Assembly (NCBI GenBank): GCA_017963125.1
Contig: JAGCUA010000053.1
Location: 1-64,000, forward strand
Length of the DNA stretch: 64,000 bases
Direction of reading: 5' to 3'
From: a bacterium
GTDB lineage: Bacteria; UBP6; UBA1177
Under the pieces are notes generated by a model. The model worked only from the letters and a program-made list of their open reading frames with translations. It was not told the DNA's origin and did not search any database. This document shows, in pieces, positions 1 to 7,341 of the stretch; the first letter of the stretch is position 1; every line of letters begins with the position of its first letter. Made by a program: the position numbers and the translations under genes.

Positions 1-666
1 GATTTTATAACGCAACTGCATGATTCTGCTTATACTGCCGCGGTAAAAGCTGTAAACCGGTTTGCTACAATCCGGAATTATATGATTGGTTTTTACATCG
101 TTGAATACGAGCAGCACGGGAGCGACAGAGCAAAATATGGTGACAAATTGTTGCGGCGGCTCGCTGAACGAGTAAACAAGCGCGGTATAAATGAAACCTT
201 GTTGAAAGTTTCCAGAGCTTTTTATTTGGCTTATCCTCAGGTAAAGGATTATCTGCTTGGGAAAACCACTGAATTAATTGGTAATTTCGAAAAAAGTGCG
301 ACAGCGTCGCACCAATTCAAAATTCCTGCTGAAAAACTGATTTCCCAGCTTTCCTTTTCTCATATCCGCGAGATCTTGACAGTTGACAATCCTCTAGCCC
401 GATTTTTCTATGAATTAAAAGACGACGAATTCAAACATTCCGACCTTAGCCAGCTGAATGCCTATGTGTCTTATTTCAGAGAAAACGAAATGCGAGATGG
501 GGACAATCCGCCTGTCGGGATTCTGCTTTGCACAAAAAAAGGAAAGAAAATGGTCGATTATGCGCTTGCTGGCCTGGATAACAAGCTGTTCGTATCCTCA
601 TATATGCTTTCTCTGCCTGATGAAAAAGTGCTGGAAGAATTTATTATTAAAGAGATAGAGGGATAA
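1..666 (+). CDS. DUF1016 (YhcG-type) protein, cut by window start and internally deleted
   Basis: The reading frame is open from base 1, so the true start lies outside the window. The N-terminal part matches the DUF1016 helical domain. The end (EFKHSDLSQLNAYVSYFREN, DGDNPPVGILLCT, LDNKLFVSSY) matches the last third of the PDDEXK nuclease domain of the same family. Between them PLARFFYE runs directly into LKDDEFKH. Compared with the complete relative at 41723-42766, about 125 residues are missing, including the YYIDLVFY strand with a catalytic Asp and most of the LIDLK strand. The join is in frame, so a protein could still be made, but nuclease activity is very unlikely. DUF1016 proteins usually accompany restriction or other defence genes. 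Confidence 0.8.
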   Translation, partial: DFITQLHDSAYTAAVKAVNRFATIRNYMIGFYIVEYEQHGSDRAKYGDKLLRRLAERVNKRGINETLLKVSRAFYLAYPQVKDYLLGKTTELIGNFEKSATASHQFKIPAEKLISQLSFSHIREILTVDNPLARFFYELKDDEFKHSDLSQLNAYVSYFRENEMRDGDNPPVGILLCTKKGKKMVDYALAGLDNKLFVSSYMLSLPDEKVLEEFIIKEIEG

Positions 667-879
667 AACTGATACTCCGTTCCCTGAGCCTTGTCGTAGA
701 AACCACCACGCAACCCGCCGCAGTTTGTCTCTGACGTAAGTTTCATTCAATATCCTGTTTTTTGTGATCACAAAAATCATGCAGTGCAATCATGTATGAG
801 AGCTGAGCAATGGGAAAAATCAAGTGTTGTTGAGGGATTTTGTGAAAAAGAGGCTGGGAATTTACGGAAAGAGGTTGGG
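667..879. other. Intergenic stretch with an 18-bp perfect palindrome
   Basis: No gene is recognised here. It holds TTTTTGTGATCACAAAAA at 759-776, a perfect palindrome that could be a regulator site or a weak hairpin, and from 830 onward the left inverted repeat of the kinase-Nudix module. Confidence 0.5.
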
Positions 880-885
880 TTAACC
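830..885 (+). repeat. Left inverted repeat of the kinase-Nudix module
   Basis: The stretch TTGAGGGATTTTGTG...GGCTGGGAATTTACGGAAAG...GGTTAACC reappears in reverse complement at 2906-2963 with roughly 80 percent identity by eye (for example GGCTCGGAATTTACAGAAAG). It runs into the stop codon of the kinase-Nudix gene. The pair brackets exactly two genes. Confidence 0.7.
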
Positions 886-2253
886 AATTTGAGGCAGTTT
901 TAATTGTTCACCTTGATTTATATTAAGTTTTAAAACATCCCTAATAATTGTCCTACTCCAATCTTCAAGTGAATCCATGGTAATCTCATTAATTGGGATA
1001 AATTTTCCGCTTTTACTTGTACCTTTTGCCTGAACTAATTCTTGAGGATCCAATCGTAATTTAATTTCTTCATCGATATTCAGAATAAAACAAATGGCCA
1101 TATGCTGTTTGCTTTTGTCATCCGATTTGGTATAGAGGCAAACAGGATTAACCCTATCTAATGCAATGGAAATTCCAATTTCTTCATTTATTTCTCTTTT
1201 CAGAGTAGCTTTACATATCGACAAAAAATCATTGGTGTTAGATCCCGTCTTATCTTCAAGTCTTGAATGTCCACCGATATAAATTAAATCTTTCCCCTTT
1301 TCTGGTGAATCGGGTGACGTGGCATTTTTATTCTTCTTAATAACTAAAATTTTATCTTTATTTTTGCTAAGAAAAATTGCAACTGATATTGGTTGTATAA
1401 ATTCATTGTTTTTTTCAATAATATCTCTGAAATCAAACGAGATATTAGGAATTTTATCCTTAATTTCTGAGAAAGAAATTACATTCTTGTCAGCAAAAAT
1501 ATCTTTGATTTCTTCATTCTTCGGAAAATAACCGATACGTTCCATTAACATATCTTTTAAGGTTTTAAGTGTTAGTTCTGTAACCTCTTTACCAACCTGA
1601 TCTTGATCTTTCTTAGAAGTATCAATTTCCAATACGTTAAAGTATTCTTTCTTTTTTTCTACGGTATTTCTTATTGCTTCACTATATTGACTAAGGACTT
1701 TTTTATTCATAATACTTCCTTTCTTATCAGTTAGCAAGTGGGCATATTCACGTTCAATGGATTTTTCAGGAGTAACTGTGAAGGCAAAAACAATATCTAT
1801 TGATTTCACGAACTTATCCAAAAGTAAAAATTTTTCTGTAGCATCTCGATCATTCTCTTCCATTTTTTCGGTATTAACAAGCCATTCGAACCAACATAAG
1901 GAATCAAATACCCCTCTATCAAGAATTAGAAAATCAATATCGTTTTTTTTATTTTCTAATGTTCCAATTAATCCTGAAAGTGACATTAAGGCAGTCCAAT
2001 AATTAAACATGGGACTCTGTTTATCCGTAACTGGACATACACTAGCACGTTCTTGTATTATTTGTACTTTAAAATCATTTCTTCTTAGAAACAGCTCAAG
2101 AGAATTAATGCAAGAAGTTTTCCCTGCTTTTGGAGAACCACTAAACTCTATAATAATAGGTCTTTTCTGACGATGGTTGTTTTTCAAGTCTCTAACTGTA
2201 TCTGCTAAATTTTTTAAGCTACTAATTACATTTTTTCTTTCATTAGTGTTCAT
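880..2253 (-). CDS. P-loop (thymidylate kinase-like) kinase fused to a Nudix domain
   Basis: The ATG at 2253 is preceded by GGAG six bases upstream, giving 457 aa. The N-terminal half has a Walker A loop GSPKAGKTS (residues 39-47) and an FLILDRG motif (108-114), as in thymidylate or deoxynucleoside kinases. The C-terminal half, from about residue 285, has a Nudix core: IGGH (326-329) then REINEEIG (353-360), with an insertion stretching the usual spacing between the two parts of the Nudix box. Nucleotide phosphorylation and hydrolysis of a nucleoside-diphosphate-linked compound are therefore predicted; the substrate is unknown. It follows a membrane protein gene on the same strand, and both lie between inverted repeats. 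The AT-rich composition suggests transfer. A role in defence or nucleotide signalling is inference only. Confidence 0.75.
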   Translation of the reverse strand: MNTNERKNVISSLKNLADTVRDLKNNHRQKRPIIIEFSGSPKAGKTSCINSLELFLRRNDFKVQIIQERASVCPVTDKQSPMFNYWTALMSLSGLIGTLENKKNDIDFLILDRGVFDSLCWFEWLVNTEKMEENDRDATEKFLLLDKFVKSIDIVFAFTVTPEKSIEREYAHLLTDKKGSIMNKKVLSQYSEAIRNTVEKKKEYFNVLEIDTSKKDQDQVGKEVTELTLKTLKDMLMERIGYFPKNEEIKDIFADKNVISFSEIKDKIPNISFDFRDIIEKNNEFIQPISVAIFLSKNKDKILVIKKNKNATSPDSPEKGKDLIYIGGHSRLEDKTGSNTNDFLSICKATLKREINEEIGISIALDRVNPVCLYTKSDDKSKQHMAICFILNIDEEIKLRLDPQELVQAKGTSKSGKFIPINEITMDSLEDWSRTIIRDVLKLNINQGEQLKLPQIG

Positions 2254-2281
2254 GAGCTTCTCCATATAAAACACATAAAAT

Positions 2282-2788
2282 CTAAATTTTATCTATTTCT
2301 TTTTCCGCAATAGTCTCAAATTTATCTAACAGGCGACCTGGAGAAAAACCTATAAAACTTGAAAGTATTGCGCAAAGATACAAAAATTTTTCATTAATTA
2401 TATAATCTAGACTGCCTGTAACGATAAACATTCCAGATAGTAAGGAAACGATCATCACAATAGTAAACACAAGTGCAAAAACAGGTCTTAATAAAAAGTA
2501 TATTAAATTTCCTATTTCTCCATGTGAAGTAGTATTTTTTATTCTCTCGTCGATACAAGCTTTGTAAAGTCGCCTAATATATTGAATACTGCACAGCATA
2601 GTACTCATGGAAAAAGAAATAAGTATAGTGTATTTAATCAATTGCTCGATTGTAAATTCGGACTTAAGATTTGTTATCACAATTACAGAGCAAAAAATGC
2701 CAGAGATTAATATAAGTACATAGTAGATGAATAAGAATATCACTTTTTTTGTAGACAAATCATAATCGAGGGAATCACTTTTTTTCAT
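2282..2788 (-). CDS. Four-helix membrane protein, partner of the kinase-Nudix gene
   Basis: I place the start at ATG 2788 because AGGAGGTAACA lies just before it; a longer frame upstream lacks such a site. The 168-aa product has four hydrophobic segments (starting near residues 15, 50, 95 and 137), a basic loop after the second, and a charged C-terminal tail following a GFSPGRLLDKF motif. Short membrane proteins ending in similar GFS-x-R motifs are, from memory, common as effectors next to nucleotide-signalling defence genes, but I cannot assign a family. About 30 bases separate it from the kinase-Nudix gene, so the two are probably cotranscribed. Confidence 0.65.
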   Translation of the reverse strand: MKKSDSLDYDLSTKKVIFLFIYYVLILISGIFCSVIVITNLKSEFTIEQLIKYTILISFSMSTMLCSIQYIRRLYKACIDERIKNTTSHGEIGNLIYFLLRPVFALVFTIVMIVSLLSGMFIVTGSLDYIINEKFLYLCAILSSFIGFSPGRLLDKFETIAEKEIDKI

Positions 2789-3100
2789 ATTGTTACCTCC
2801 TCCTAAATCTTGTAGCTCCAATTTTTGTGGAATTCTGGAATGATAAGATAGCTTTTTTAATAATTTCAAAGAATTTTTACAAAAATTTAGTTTACCTGCG
2901 CCATAGGTTAAGTCAACTTCTTTCTGTAAATTCCGAGCCTTAATTTCACCAAAAACCTCTCAATCCGTAATATATACGAGATATCACAAACTATCTCTTT
3001 AGACGGCAACCTCCAAAACATGTTAAAAAAGCAATCGAAACTAAAAAAATCTGTTGAGAAATCAATGGTTTATTTAAGGATTTTTATTATGAGTGCATTT
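2789..3100. other. AT-rich intergenic region without a recognised gene
   Basis: It holds the ribosome-binding site and presumed promoter of the membrane protein gene, and the right inverted repeat (2906-2963). The rest shows no coding stretch I can support. Confidence 0.5.
2906..2963 (-). repeat. Right inverted repeat of the kinase-Nudix module
   Basis: Read on the minus strand this copy matches 830-885 over almost its full length, with two small gaps near the outer end. It lies upstream of the membrane protein gene. No obvious target-site duplication is seen outside the pair. Confidence 0.7.
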
Positions 3101-3769
3101 TTAATCTGCTTTTCTCACACAGCGGACATCGTAATTGTTGTCAATGTGGTTGTTTCCCACACTTCCATAGATGAAATTGACAATCCATCTGTAATCGGAA
3201 TAACCAGGTAGAACAGAGGAAGACCATAACCAGCCAGTATCGCTTAATTTGCTGTATTTACCGCTTGAATCCTTACTACAGTCACTACATGCATCATTTT
3301 TGCATTCATAATACAAACACTTGTCATTGATACCGCAGCTGCCGCCTGTTTCTGTGGCAGGACAATTTTGAATAAGAGTTCGAAGTTCATCGATTGAGGG
3401 CAGATGCCAGTCGGAAAAATCTCCTTCAGTTAAATCTTTACAATAATCAATTGCCTGATTCCAAGTTTTATAATCAGTTTTTGAAGACCAAATTAAACTG
3501 CTTGCGGAATCTTTACAAGGGGTGATGTTTATTTCGCTACATTCTGGATTCGACGGTTCTGTGGGATCAGTCTGCTCGTCGGTTGGATCTGTCGGATTGT
3601 CAGTTGGATTCGGCAGTTCATCGCTTGGCTCGTTATCAGCAGATTCTGTCGATTCCGCGTTCACATAATCATAAGCCGCTTCAATTTTTTCGGTGATATC
3701 CGCTCTCTCGCAGGACACAATGAACGAAAAAATTAGGCAAAAACAGATTGTTAAAGTTAATTTATTCAT
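3101..3769 (-). CDS. Lipoprotein with Lcl/DUF1566-type C-terminal domain
   Basis: A lipoprotein signal peptide ends in the lipobox FIVSC. An acidic linker rich in Pro, Thr and Asp follows (about residues 40-75), then a Cys-rich Lcl/DUF1566 domain with WHLPSIDELRTLIQNC, GKYSKLSDTGWLWSSS and the terminal YDVRCV. Such domains are found in surface lipoproteins; the ligand is unknown. RBS AGGAGG precedes the ATG. It is the last gene of a three-gene minus-strand group. A paralogue with the same motifs lies at 10052-10576. Confidence 0.8.
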   Translation of the reverse strand: MNKLTLTICFCLIFSFIVSCERADITEKIEAAYDYVNAESTESADNEPSDELPNPTDNPTDPTDEQTDPTEPSNPECSEINITPCKDSASSLIWSSKTDYKTWNQAIDYCKDLTEGDFSDWHLPSIDELRTLIQNCPATETGGSCGINDKCLYYECKNDACSDCSKDSSGKYSKLSDTGWLWSSSVLPGYSDYRWIVNFIYGSVGNNHIDNNYDVRCVRKAD

Positions 3770-3778
3770 TGTTTCCTC

Positions 3779-4633
3779 CTAAAATTCGAAGCCAAGCGCA
3801 GCATAGAATCCGTCATTTGCCGGAATAACAGATAAATTTGTCAGAGATACTTTTTTATCATGTTTTTCCTTTTTTATTGCCGTGAGAACTACACCGGTAA
3901 CCAGAAGCGCACCGCCGAAAGCGCCGCTTGAGATTTCCAAAATACGATATGTGTTAGACTTGTTTCGGTAGTTGTTTGCCTTGTTAATATATTCCTCTTT
4001 AGTTAAGCCTGAAGCTTTCTCTTTTGCAGTGTCCAGTTCTCCCATCTTTTTATAGTTGTCATACTCTTTATCCGATGCGATGTGGAATCCTGCGACTCCG
4101 GCAGCAGTAACAAGGGCCCCTGCGACTATGAGAGAAATTCCAGCAGTTTTATAGGGATGATAAGTAGCAGCTTTTTTTGTTTCGAGTTGTTGCCGCTCGT
4201 TTTCCGCTTCCGCCTCTTTTCTCTGCCGTTCCTTCTCAGCCTCGGCTTCCTTTCTCAGTCTTTCCTGCTCAGCTTCAGCCTTGCGTTTTTCTTCTGCCGC
4301 AATGCGTGCTTTTTCAGCCTCTATCGCAGCTTTTATTTTGTTCGCTTCATCGCATCCAGGTTGATATTGCAACTCACATGCCTTGCCGAAATAAACGAGC
4401 TTTTCTTCATCATTCTGAGCGAAACGCTGCGCGTAAGTGACACAGTCTACCGATGAATTGTTCTGACAATTTTCTTCAACGGCCTTTTTCTCGTTTTCTT
4501 TAGCTATCTTTTTTTCAATTTCCTGCTTTTCGCGCTCCTCATTGATTTCATCAAGCGTTTTCGGTGCGGCAAGCAGATTCGCGCAGGAGAAAACGGTTAA
4601 AAATAGAAATGTAAAAAATCTTAATGATTTCAT
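3779..4633 (-). CDS. Exported coiled-coil protein with two glycine-rich membrane segments
   Basis: The start is a signal peptide (FLTVFSCANLLAAP), probably cleaved. A long charged coiled coil with EAEKERQRKEAEAE-type repeats covers about residues 100-155. Two hydrophobic glycine/alanine-rich segments follow (near 166-190 and 232-252), and the end FYAALGFEF resembles a terminal strand of outer-membrane proteins. I do not recognise the family; the layout recalls coiled-coil envelope proteins of Myxococcota. It lies 18 bases after the 180-aa lipoprotein gene and 9 bases before the Lcl lipoprotein gene, so an envelope-related operon is likely. Confidence 0.65.
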   Translation of the reverse strand: MKSLRFFTFLFLTVFSCANLLAAPKTLDEINEEREKQEIEKKIAKENEKKAVEENCQNNSSVDCVTYAQRFAQNDEEKLVYFGKACELQYQPGCDEANKIKAAIEAEKARIAAEEKRKAEAEQERLRKEAEAEKERQRKEAEAENERQQLETKKAATYHPYKTAGISLIVAGALVTAAGVAGFHIASDKEYDNYKKMGELDTAKEKASGLTKEEYINKANNYRNKSNTYRILEISSGAFGGALLVTGVVLTAIKKEKHDKKVSLTNLSVIPANDGFYAALGFEF

Positions 4634-4651
4634 CTTTTTCCCCGAAATTGT

Positions 4652-5194
4652 TTATTTTTTCTCTTCTATTCTAATACAGCCCTGACAGTTTCCTTTTTCA
4701 CATGAAATTTCGCAGTATCTGAAAGCATCGCTTCTTTCAACTGAAACTTCATCGTAAATGACTAATTTCAATGCAACTCCTTTTACCCATGCTGTTTTTA
4801 AACCTGTTTCATCGCTAGTTTCTTTAACCATCGTGATTATCATTCCATCAGCATTTGCTGCTTTAATTGCATTAAATGCTGCGACTTTGGCAAGTGGAGA
4901 AAGTTTGTCTATTTCTATAGCCGCATTTTTGGAAAAAAGGTTGAAGTTCATTGCGCTTTTTGCTTCGTCAAAAGCTGTGGGGTCGTTGATTTTATTATCC
5001 GCGATTCCTTCGATTGAACCTGCAACTTGAAATCCGATTTCAATAGGTCTTGACCAGACGCGCATTGCATCGGGAGCGAGTTTTTCCTCTTTTGAAATAG
5101 TCATGGTTGCAATTGAATTTCTTGACGCTGATGCGCACGAACAAACAAAGATTGCTACGAAAACCAAAAGTGTGATGACAAAAAATTTTTTCAT
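4652..5194 (-). CDS. Lipoprotein of unknown function
   Basis: The signal peptide ends in the lipobox VCSC (MKKFFVITLLVFVAIFVCSC). The mature part of about 160 residues has no motif I recognise; it contains AANADGMIITMVKETS, a pattern seen in small lipoproteins with an alpha/beta fold, and four Cys near the end (CEISCEKGNCQGC) that may pair. GGAGGG precedes the ATG. It is the first gene of the three-gene minus-strand group and is divergent from an XRE regulator, with a 54-bp palindrome between them. Confidence 0.6.
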   Translation of the reverse strand: MKKFFVITLLVFVAIFVCSCASASRNSIATMTISKEEKLAPDAMRVWSRPIEIGFQVAGSIEGIADNKINDPTAFDEAKSAMNFNLFSKNAAIEIDKLSPLAKVAAFNAIKAANADGMIITMVKETSDETGLKTAWVKGVALKLVIYDEVSVERSDAFRYCEISCEKGNCQGCIRIEEKK

Positions 5195-5226
5195 TTTTCC
5201 CTCCTAAAACAAACAAAAAACTGCAT

Positions 5227-5280
5227 TTTTATAACCAGACGGCTACAAAAATCAATTTTTATAGCCAAAAGGTTATAAAA
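5227..5280. promoter_or_regulatory. Large nested palindrome between divergent genes
   Basis: The arms TTTTATAACC (5227-5236) and GGTTATAAAA (5271-5280) are perfect inverted repeats. The inner arms GGCTA (5241-5245) and TAGCC (5262-5266) share the same centre. It sits between the lipoprotein operon (minus) and the XRE gene (plus), a position typical of an operator for the regulator. Confidence 0.6.
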
Positions 5281-5330
5281 TTATTGCCTGCTATCGTTTA
5301 AAAATCACAAACCTTTTGCGGAGTCGTCCT

Positions 5331-5570
5331 TTGGATCTCAAAACAGCATTCGCATTGACTATCAAGGAAATCAGAAAGGAAAAAAAGCTTTCTCAGGAAC
5401 AGGTCGCGAACCGCTGTTTTTGCCAGACCGTGATCATCGGACGCCTTGAAACTGCGCAGAGAGAACCCAAAATCTCAACAATTTTCAAAATCGCGAACGC
5501 GCTGGAAGTTTCCCCCGACTATTTAGTGAAAAAAGTGGAAGAAAAACTGAAAAGCGCACCTCAGGAATAG
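5331..5570 (+). CDS. XRE-family helix-turn-helix regulator
   Basis: An HTH_3 domain covers nearly the whole 79-aa protein: TIKEIRKEKKLSQEQVANRC, then VIIGRLETAQREPKISTIFK and ANALEVSPDYLV. I choose the TTG at 5331 because GGAG stands seven bases before it; an upstream TTG at 5316 lacks a site. The small size and divergent neighbour with a palindrome between suggest a local repressor of the lipoprotein operon and of itself, which is inference. Confidence 0.8.
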   Translation: MDLKTAFALTIKEIRKEKKLSQEQVANRCFCQTVIIGRLETAQREPKISTIFKIANALEVSPDYLVKKVEEKLKSAPQE

Positions 5571-5600
5571 TTTGCCGCGCTCCGACATGAAATAAACCGG

Positions 5601-5628
5601 TTGAAAATATTTGATTTTGTGATATAAT
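5601..5628 (+). promoter_or_regulatory. Sigma-70-type promoter of the vapB-like gene
   Basis: TTGAAA (5601-5606) and TATAAT (5623-5628) are separated by 16 bases. The leader then reads TAGCGGCTTTTTGAATGGAGG, containing the GCGG plus T-run motif seen in other leaders of this window. Confidence 0.65.
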
Positions 5629-5654
5629 TAGCGGCTTTTTGAATGGAGGCTACT

Positions 5655-5858
5655 ATGGCAGAAACGCTTATGCGGATGTATGAAACAATGTCCGAAGCTG
5701 AACAGAAGGAATTGTATGATTTTGCGCTTTTCCTGCTTTCCCGCAATGAGGAAAAAGAGAAACCTAAAAAATCCATGTACGGAGTTTGGAAAAACGAGCA
5801 TTTTTATATGGCTCCTGATTTTGACGATCCTGTGGAAGATTTCGCGGAGTATATGTGA
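5655..5858 (+). CDS. VapB/DUF2281-type antitoxin
   Basis: The 67-aa product begins MAETLMRMYETMSEAEQKEL, with ATG at 5655 five bases after GGAGG. The helical start (LYDFALFLLSRNEE) and the tail GVWKNEHFYMAPDFDDPVED match DUF2281-type antitoxins, whose end wraps the toxin. Its TGA overlaps the ATG of the following PIN toxin remnant (TGATG), the usual coupling in vapBC. The toxin is broken, so this antitoxin is probably an orphan. Confidence 0.75.
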   Translation: MAETLMRMYETMSEAEQKELYDFALFLLSRNEEKEKPKKSMYGVWKNEHFYMAPDFDDPVEDFAEYM

Positions 5859-5984
5859 TGAAATATCTGCTCGACACTCACACAATTCTCTGGTATCTTG
5901 ATTTCACAAGCAATCGAAAACAATCTGACGATCATCACTCACGATGATAAAATTTCACTGTACGATGTAGAAACTGTGTGGTAA
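5858..5984 (+). pseudogene. Gutted VapC (PIN-domain) toxin
   Basis: The frame from ATG 5858 begins MKYLLDTHTILWYL, the classical first strand of a VapC PIN domain with its catalytic Asp. At about 5900 the family match moves to another frame, which reads ISQAIENNLTIITHDDKISL and ends YDVETVW at 5984, the true VapC C-terminus. The central roughly 85 residues, with the other acidic active-site residues, are gone. An internal deletion that also shifts frame explains this. Confidence 0.8.
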
Positions 5985-6029
5985 CGGTTTCTATGAAGGC
6001 GAGTTGCTCGCGCTCCGAAAAAAAGCAAT

Positions 6030-6245
6030 TTGCATTTTTTGCAAATTTGGTATCGCAAATTGCAACTTCAAGTTGCTAACCTCCTCGAATTACATACGGT
6101 TAAAATTCAACTTGTCGAACTTTATCAAAGCAGCAAGGCAAATATCAGCGAGCATATCAGGCACATTTTTGAGGAAGGTGAACTTGATGAAAATTCAGTT
6201 GTTCGGAAATTCCGAACAGTTCAAAAGGCGCGATTCCATTTTTGA
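6030..6245 (+). pseudogene. RhuM/virulence-protein family relic
   Basis: Between about 6093 and 6224 the translation includes LVELYQSSKANISEHIRHIF and EEGELDENSVVRKFRTVQ, which is the N-terminal DNA-binding-like region of RhuM-family proteins (compare the family pattern AELFQTSKQNISLHIKNIF). The start of the family is scrambled and everything after this block (usually more than 200 residues) is missing. It directly follows the broken vapC and precedes the convergent mnmA. Confidence 0.65.
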
Positions 6246-6256
6246 ACTGCTTCGAA

Positions 6257-7330
6257 TCAAAACCCTTTTTCTATGATTCCGCCGCCCTGAAGGATACCGT
6301 CTTCGCGGTAAATTGCGACTGCCTGACCGGGAGTTACCGAAAGTTGCGGCGTTTCGAAAACGACTTTGAATCTGCCGCCTTCCAGGATTGAAACTGTAGC
6401 CGGGCACTCTTTGTGCTTCTGTCTTATTTTGACCAATGCTTTGAATTCATTAGGATTTTCTATATCGTCAAGCAGGTTGAGTTCAGCCCCTTCAAGCCCG
6501 TTTGAAAATAAATGCTCCTTTTCGGTGACGACGACTTCGTTTTTTTCCGCATCGATTTTCAGCACGAAAAGAGGCTTCGGATTGCTGATCCCGAGCCCTT
6601 TGCGCTGGCCTACGGTGTAGTGGATTATTCCTTTGTGGCGGCCCAAGATCTTGCCGTTTTCGTCAACGATATTGCCCTCTTTCACAACTTCGTCATCAAA
6701 AAGAATAGCGTGGTTTCCGCCCATAAAATCCTGGCTTTCCTCTTTTTCGGCAACGGGAAGATGAAACTTTCTCGCCGTTTCGCGCACTTCGTCCTTAGTC
6801 ATGTTTCCGAGCGGGAAAATGATGTGAGGAAGCCATTCGCGGCGCAGCATCTGCAGGAAATAGCTCTGGTCTTTCGCCGTATTCAATGCCTTTGCAAGGA
6901 AAAACTTGCCGTTTTCTTCAATAATTCTCGCATAATGGCCTGTTGCAAAGAGGTCGATCCCAAGCTCAGCCCTCGCCTTTTCGAAAAGAAGCCCGAACTT
7001 CATCTTGAAATTGCATCTCACACACGGATTCGGCGTTCTGCCGCACATGTATTCGTGCTTGAAATACGAAATTATGTTCTCGCGGTATGCCTCGCTCAAA
7101 TCAAAAACTTTATAAGGGATATCAAGCACTTTTGCGATTTCTTCAACCGCTTCCAAGCTTTCTCCCTCGCAAGGCCCGTAGCATGAATCAGGCATCGGAC
7201 CCTCGACATGAAGCGAACCGTCCCAGTTCGACATCGTGACACCGACGACATCGTAACCCTGCTGTTTGAGAAGTGCCGCCGCGACTGCGGAATCGACTCC
7301 GCCGCTTAAGCCCACAGCGATTTTTGCCAT
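6257..7330 (-). CDS. mnmA: tRNA 2-thiouridylase MnmA (unusual active site)
   Basis: MnmA makes 2-thiouridine at the wobble position of Lys, Glu and Gln tRNAs. The protein has the ATP-pyrophosphatase loop GLSGGVDSA (8-16), the Cys pair PNPCVRC (C103, C106), TGHYAR and the C-terminal beta-barrel. In E. coli-type enzymes a second catalytic Cys follows the DS-x-x-IC motif; here the matching stretch is ESQDFMGG (198-205) with no Cys. Extra Cys occur at SCYGPC (50 and 54) and MCGRTP (96). A variant chemistry, perhaps via an iron-sulfur cluster, is possible. GGAGG precedes the ATG. It is the last gene of ftsY-pfp-mnmA. Confidence 0.9.
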   Translation of the reverse strand: MAKIAVGLSGGVDSAVAAALLKQQGYDVVGVTMSNWDGSLHVEGPMPDSCYGPCEGESLEAVEEIAKVLDIPYKVFDLSEAYRENIISYFKHEYMCGRTPNPCVRCNFKMKFGLLFEKARAELGIDLFATGHYARIIEENGKFFLAKALNTAKDQSYFLQMLRREWLPHIIFPLGNMTKDEVRETARKFHLPVAEKEESQDFMGGNHAILFDDEVVKEGNIVDENGKILGRHKGIIHYTVGQRKGLGISNPKPLFVLKIDAEKNEVVVTEKEHLFSNGLEGAELNLLDDIENPNEFKALVKIRQKHKECPATVSILEGGRFKVVFETPQLSVTPGQAVAIYREDGILQGGGIIEKGF

Positions 7331-7341
7331 GTTTCCTCCGG

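Noticed and set aside
830-2963. The inverted-repeat-bounded segment as an ordinary insertion sequence
   Set aside because: Neither gene resembles a transposase and no target-site duplication is visible, so it is described as a cargo-like module instead.
4395-4445. TCATTCTGAGCGAAACG near 4411 as a third GTCATTCTGAG element
   Set aside because: Only the first bases match; the sequence is explained by the coding of a Gln/Phe/Ala/Gln/Asn/Asp stretch in the coiled-coil protein, and no terminal inverted repeat follows.
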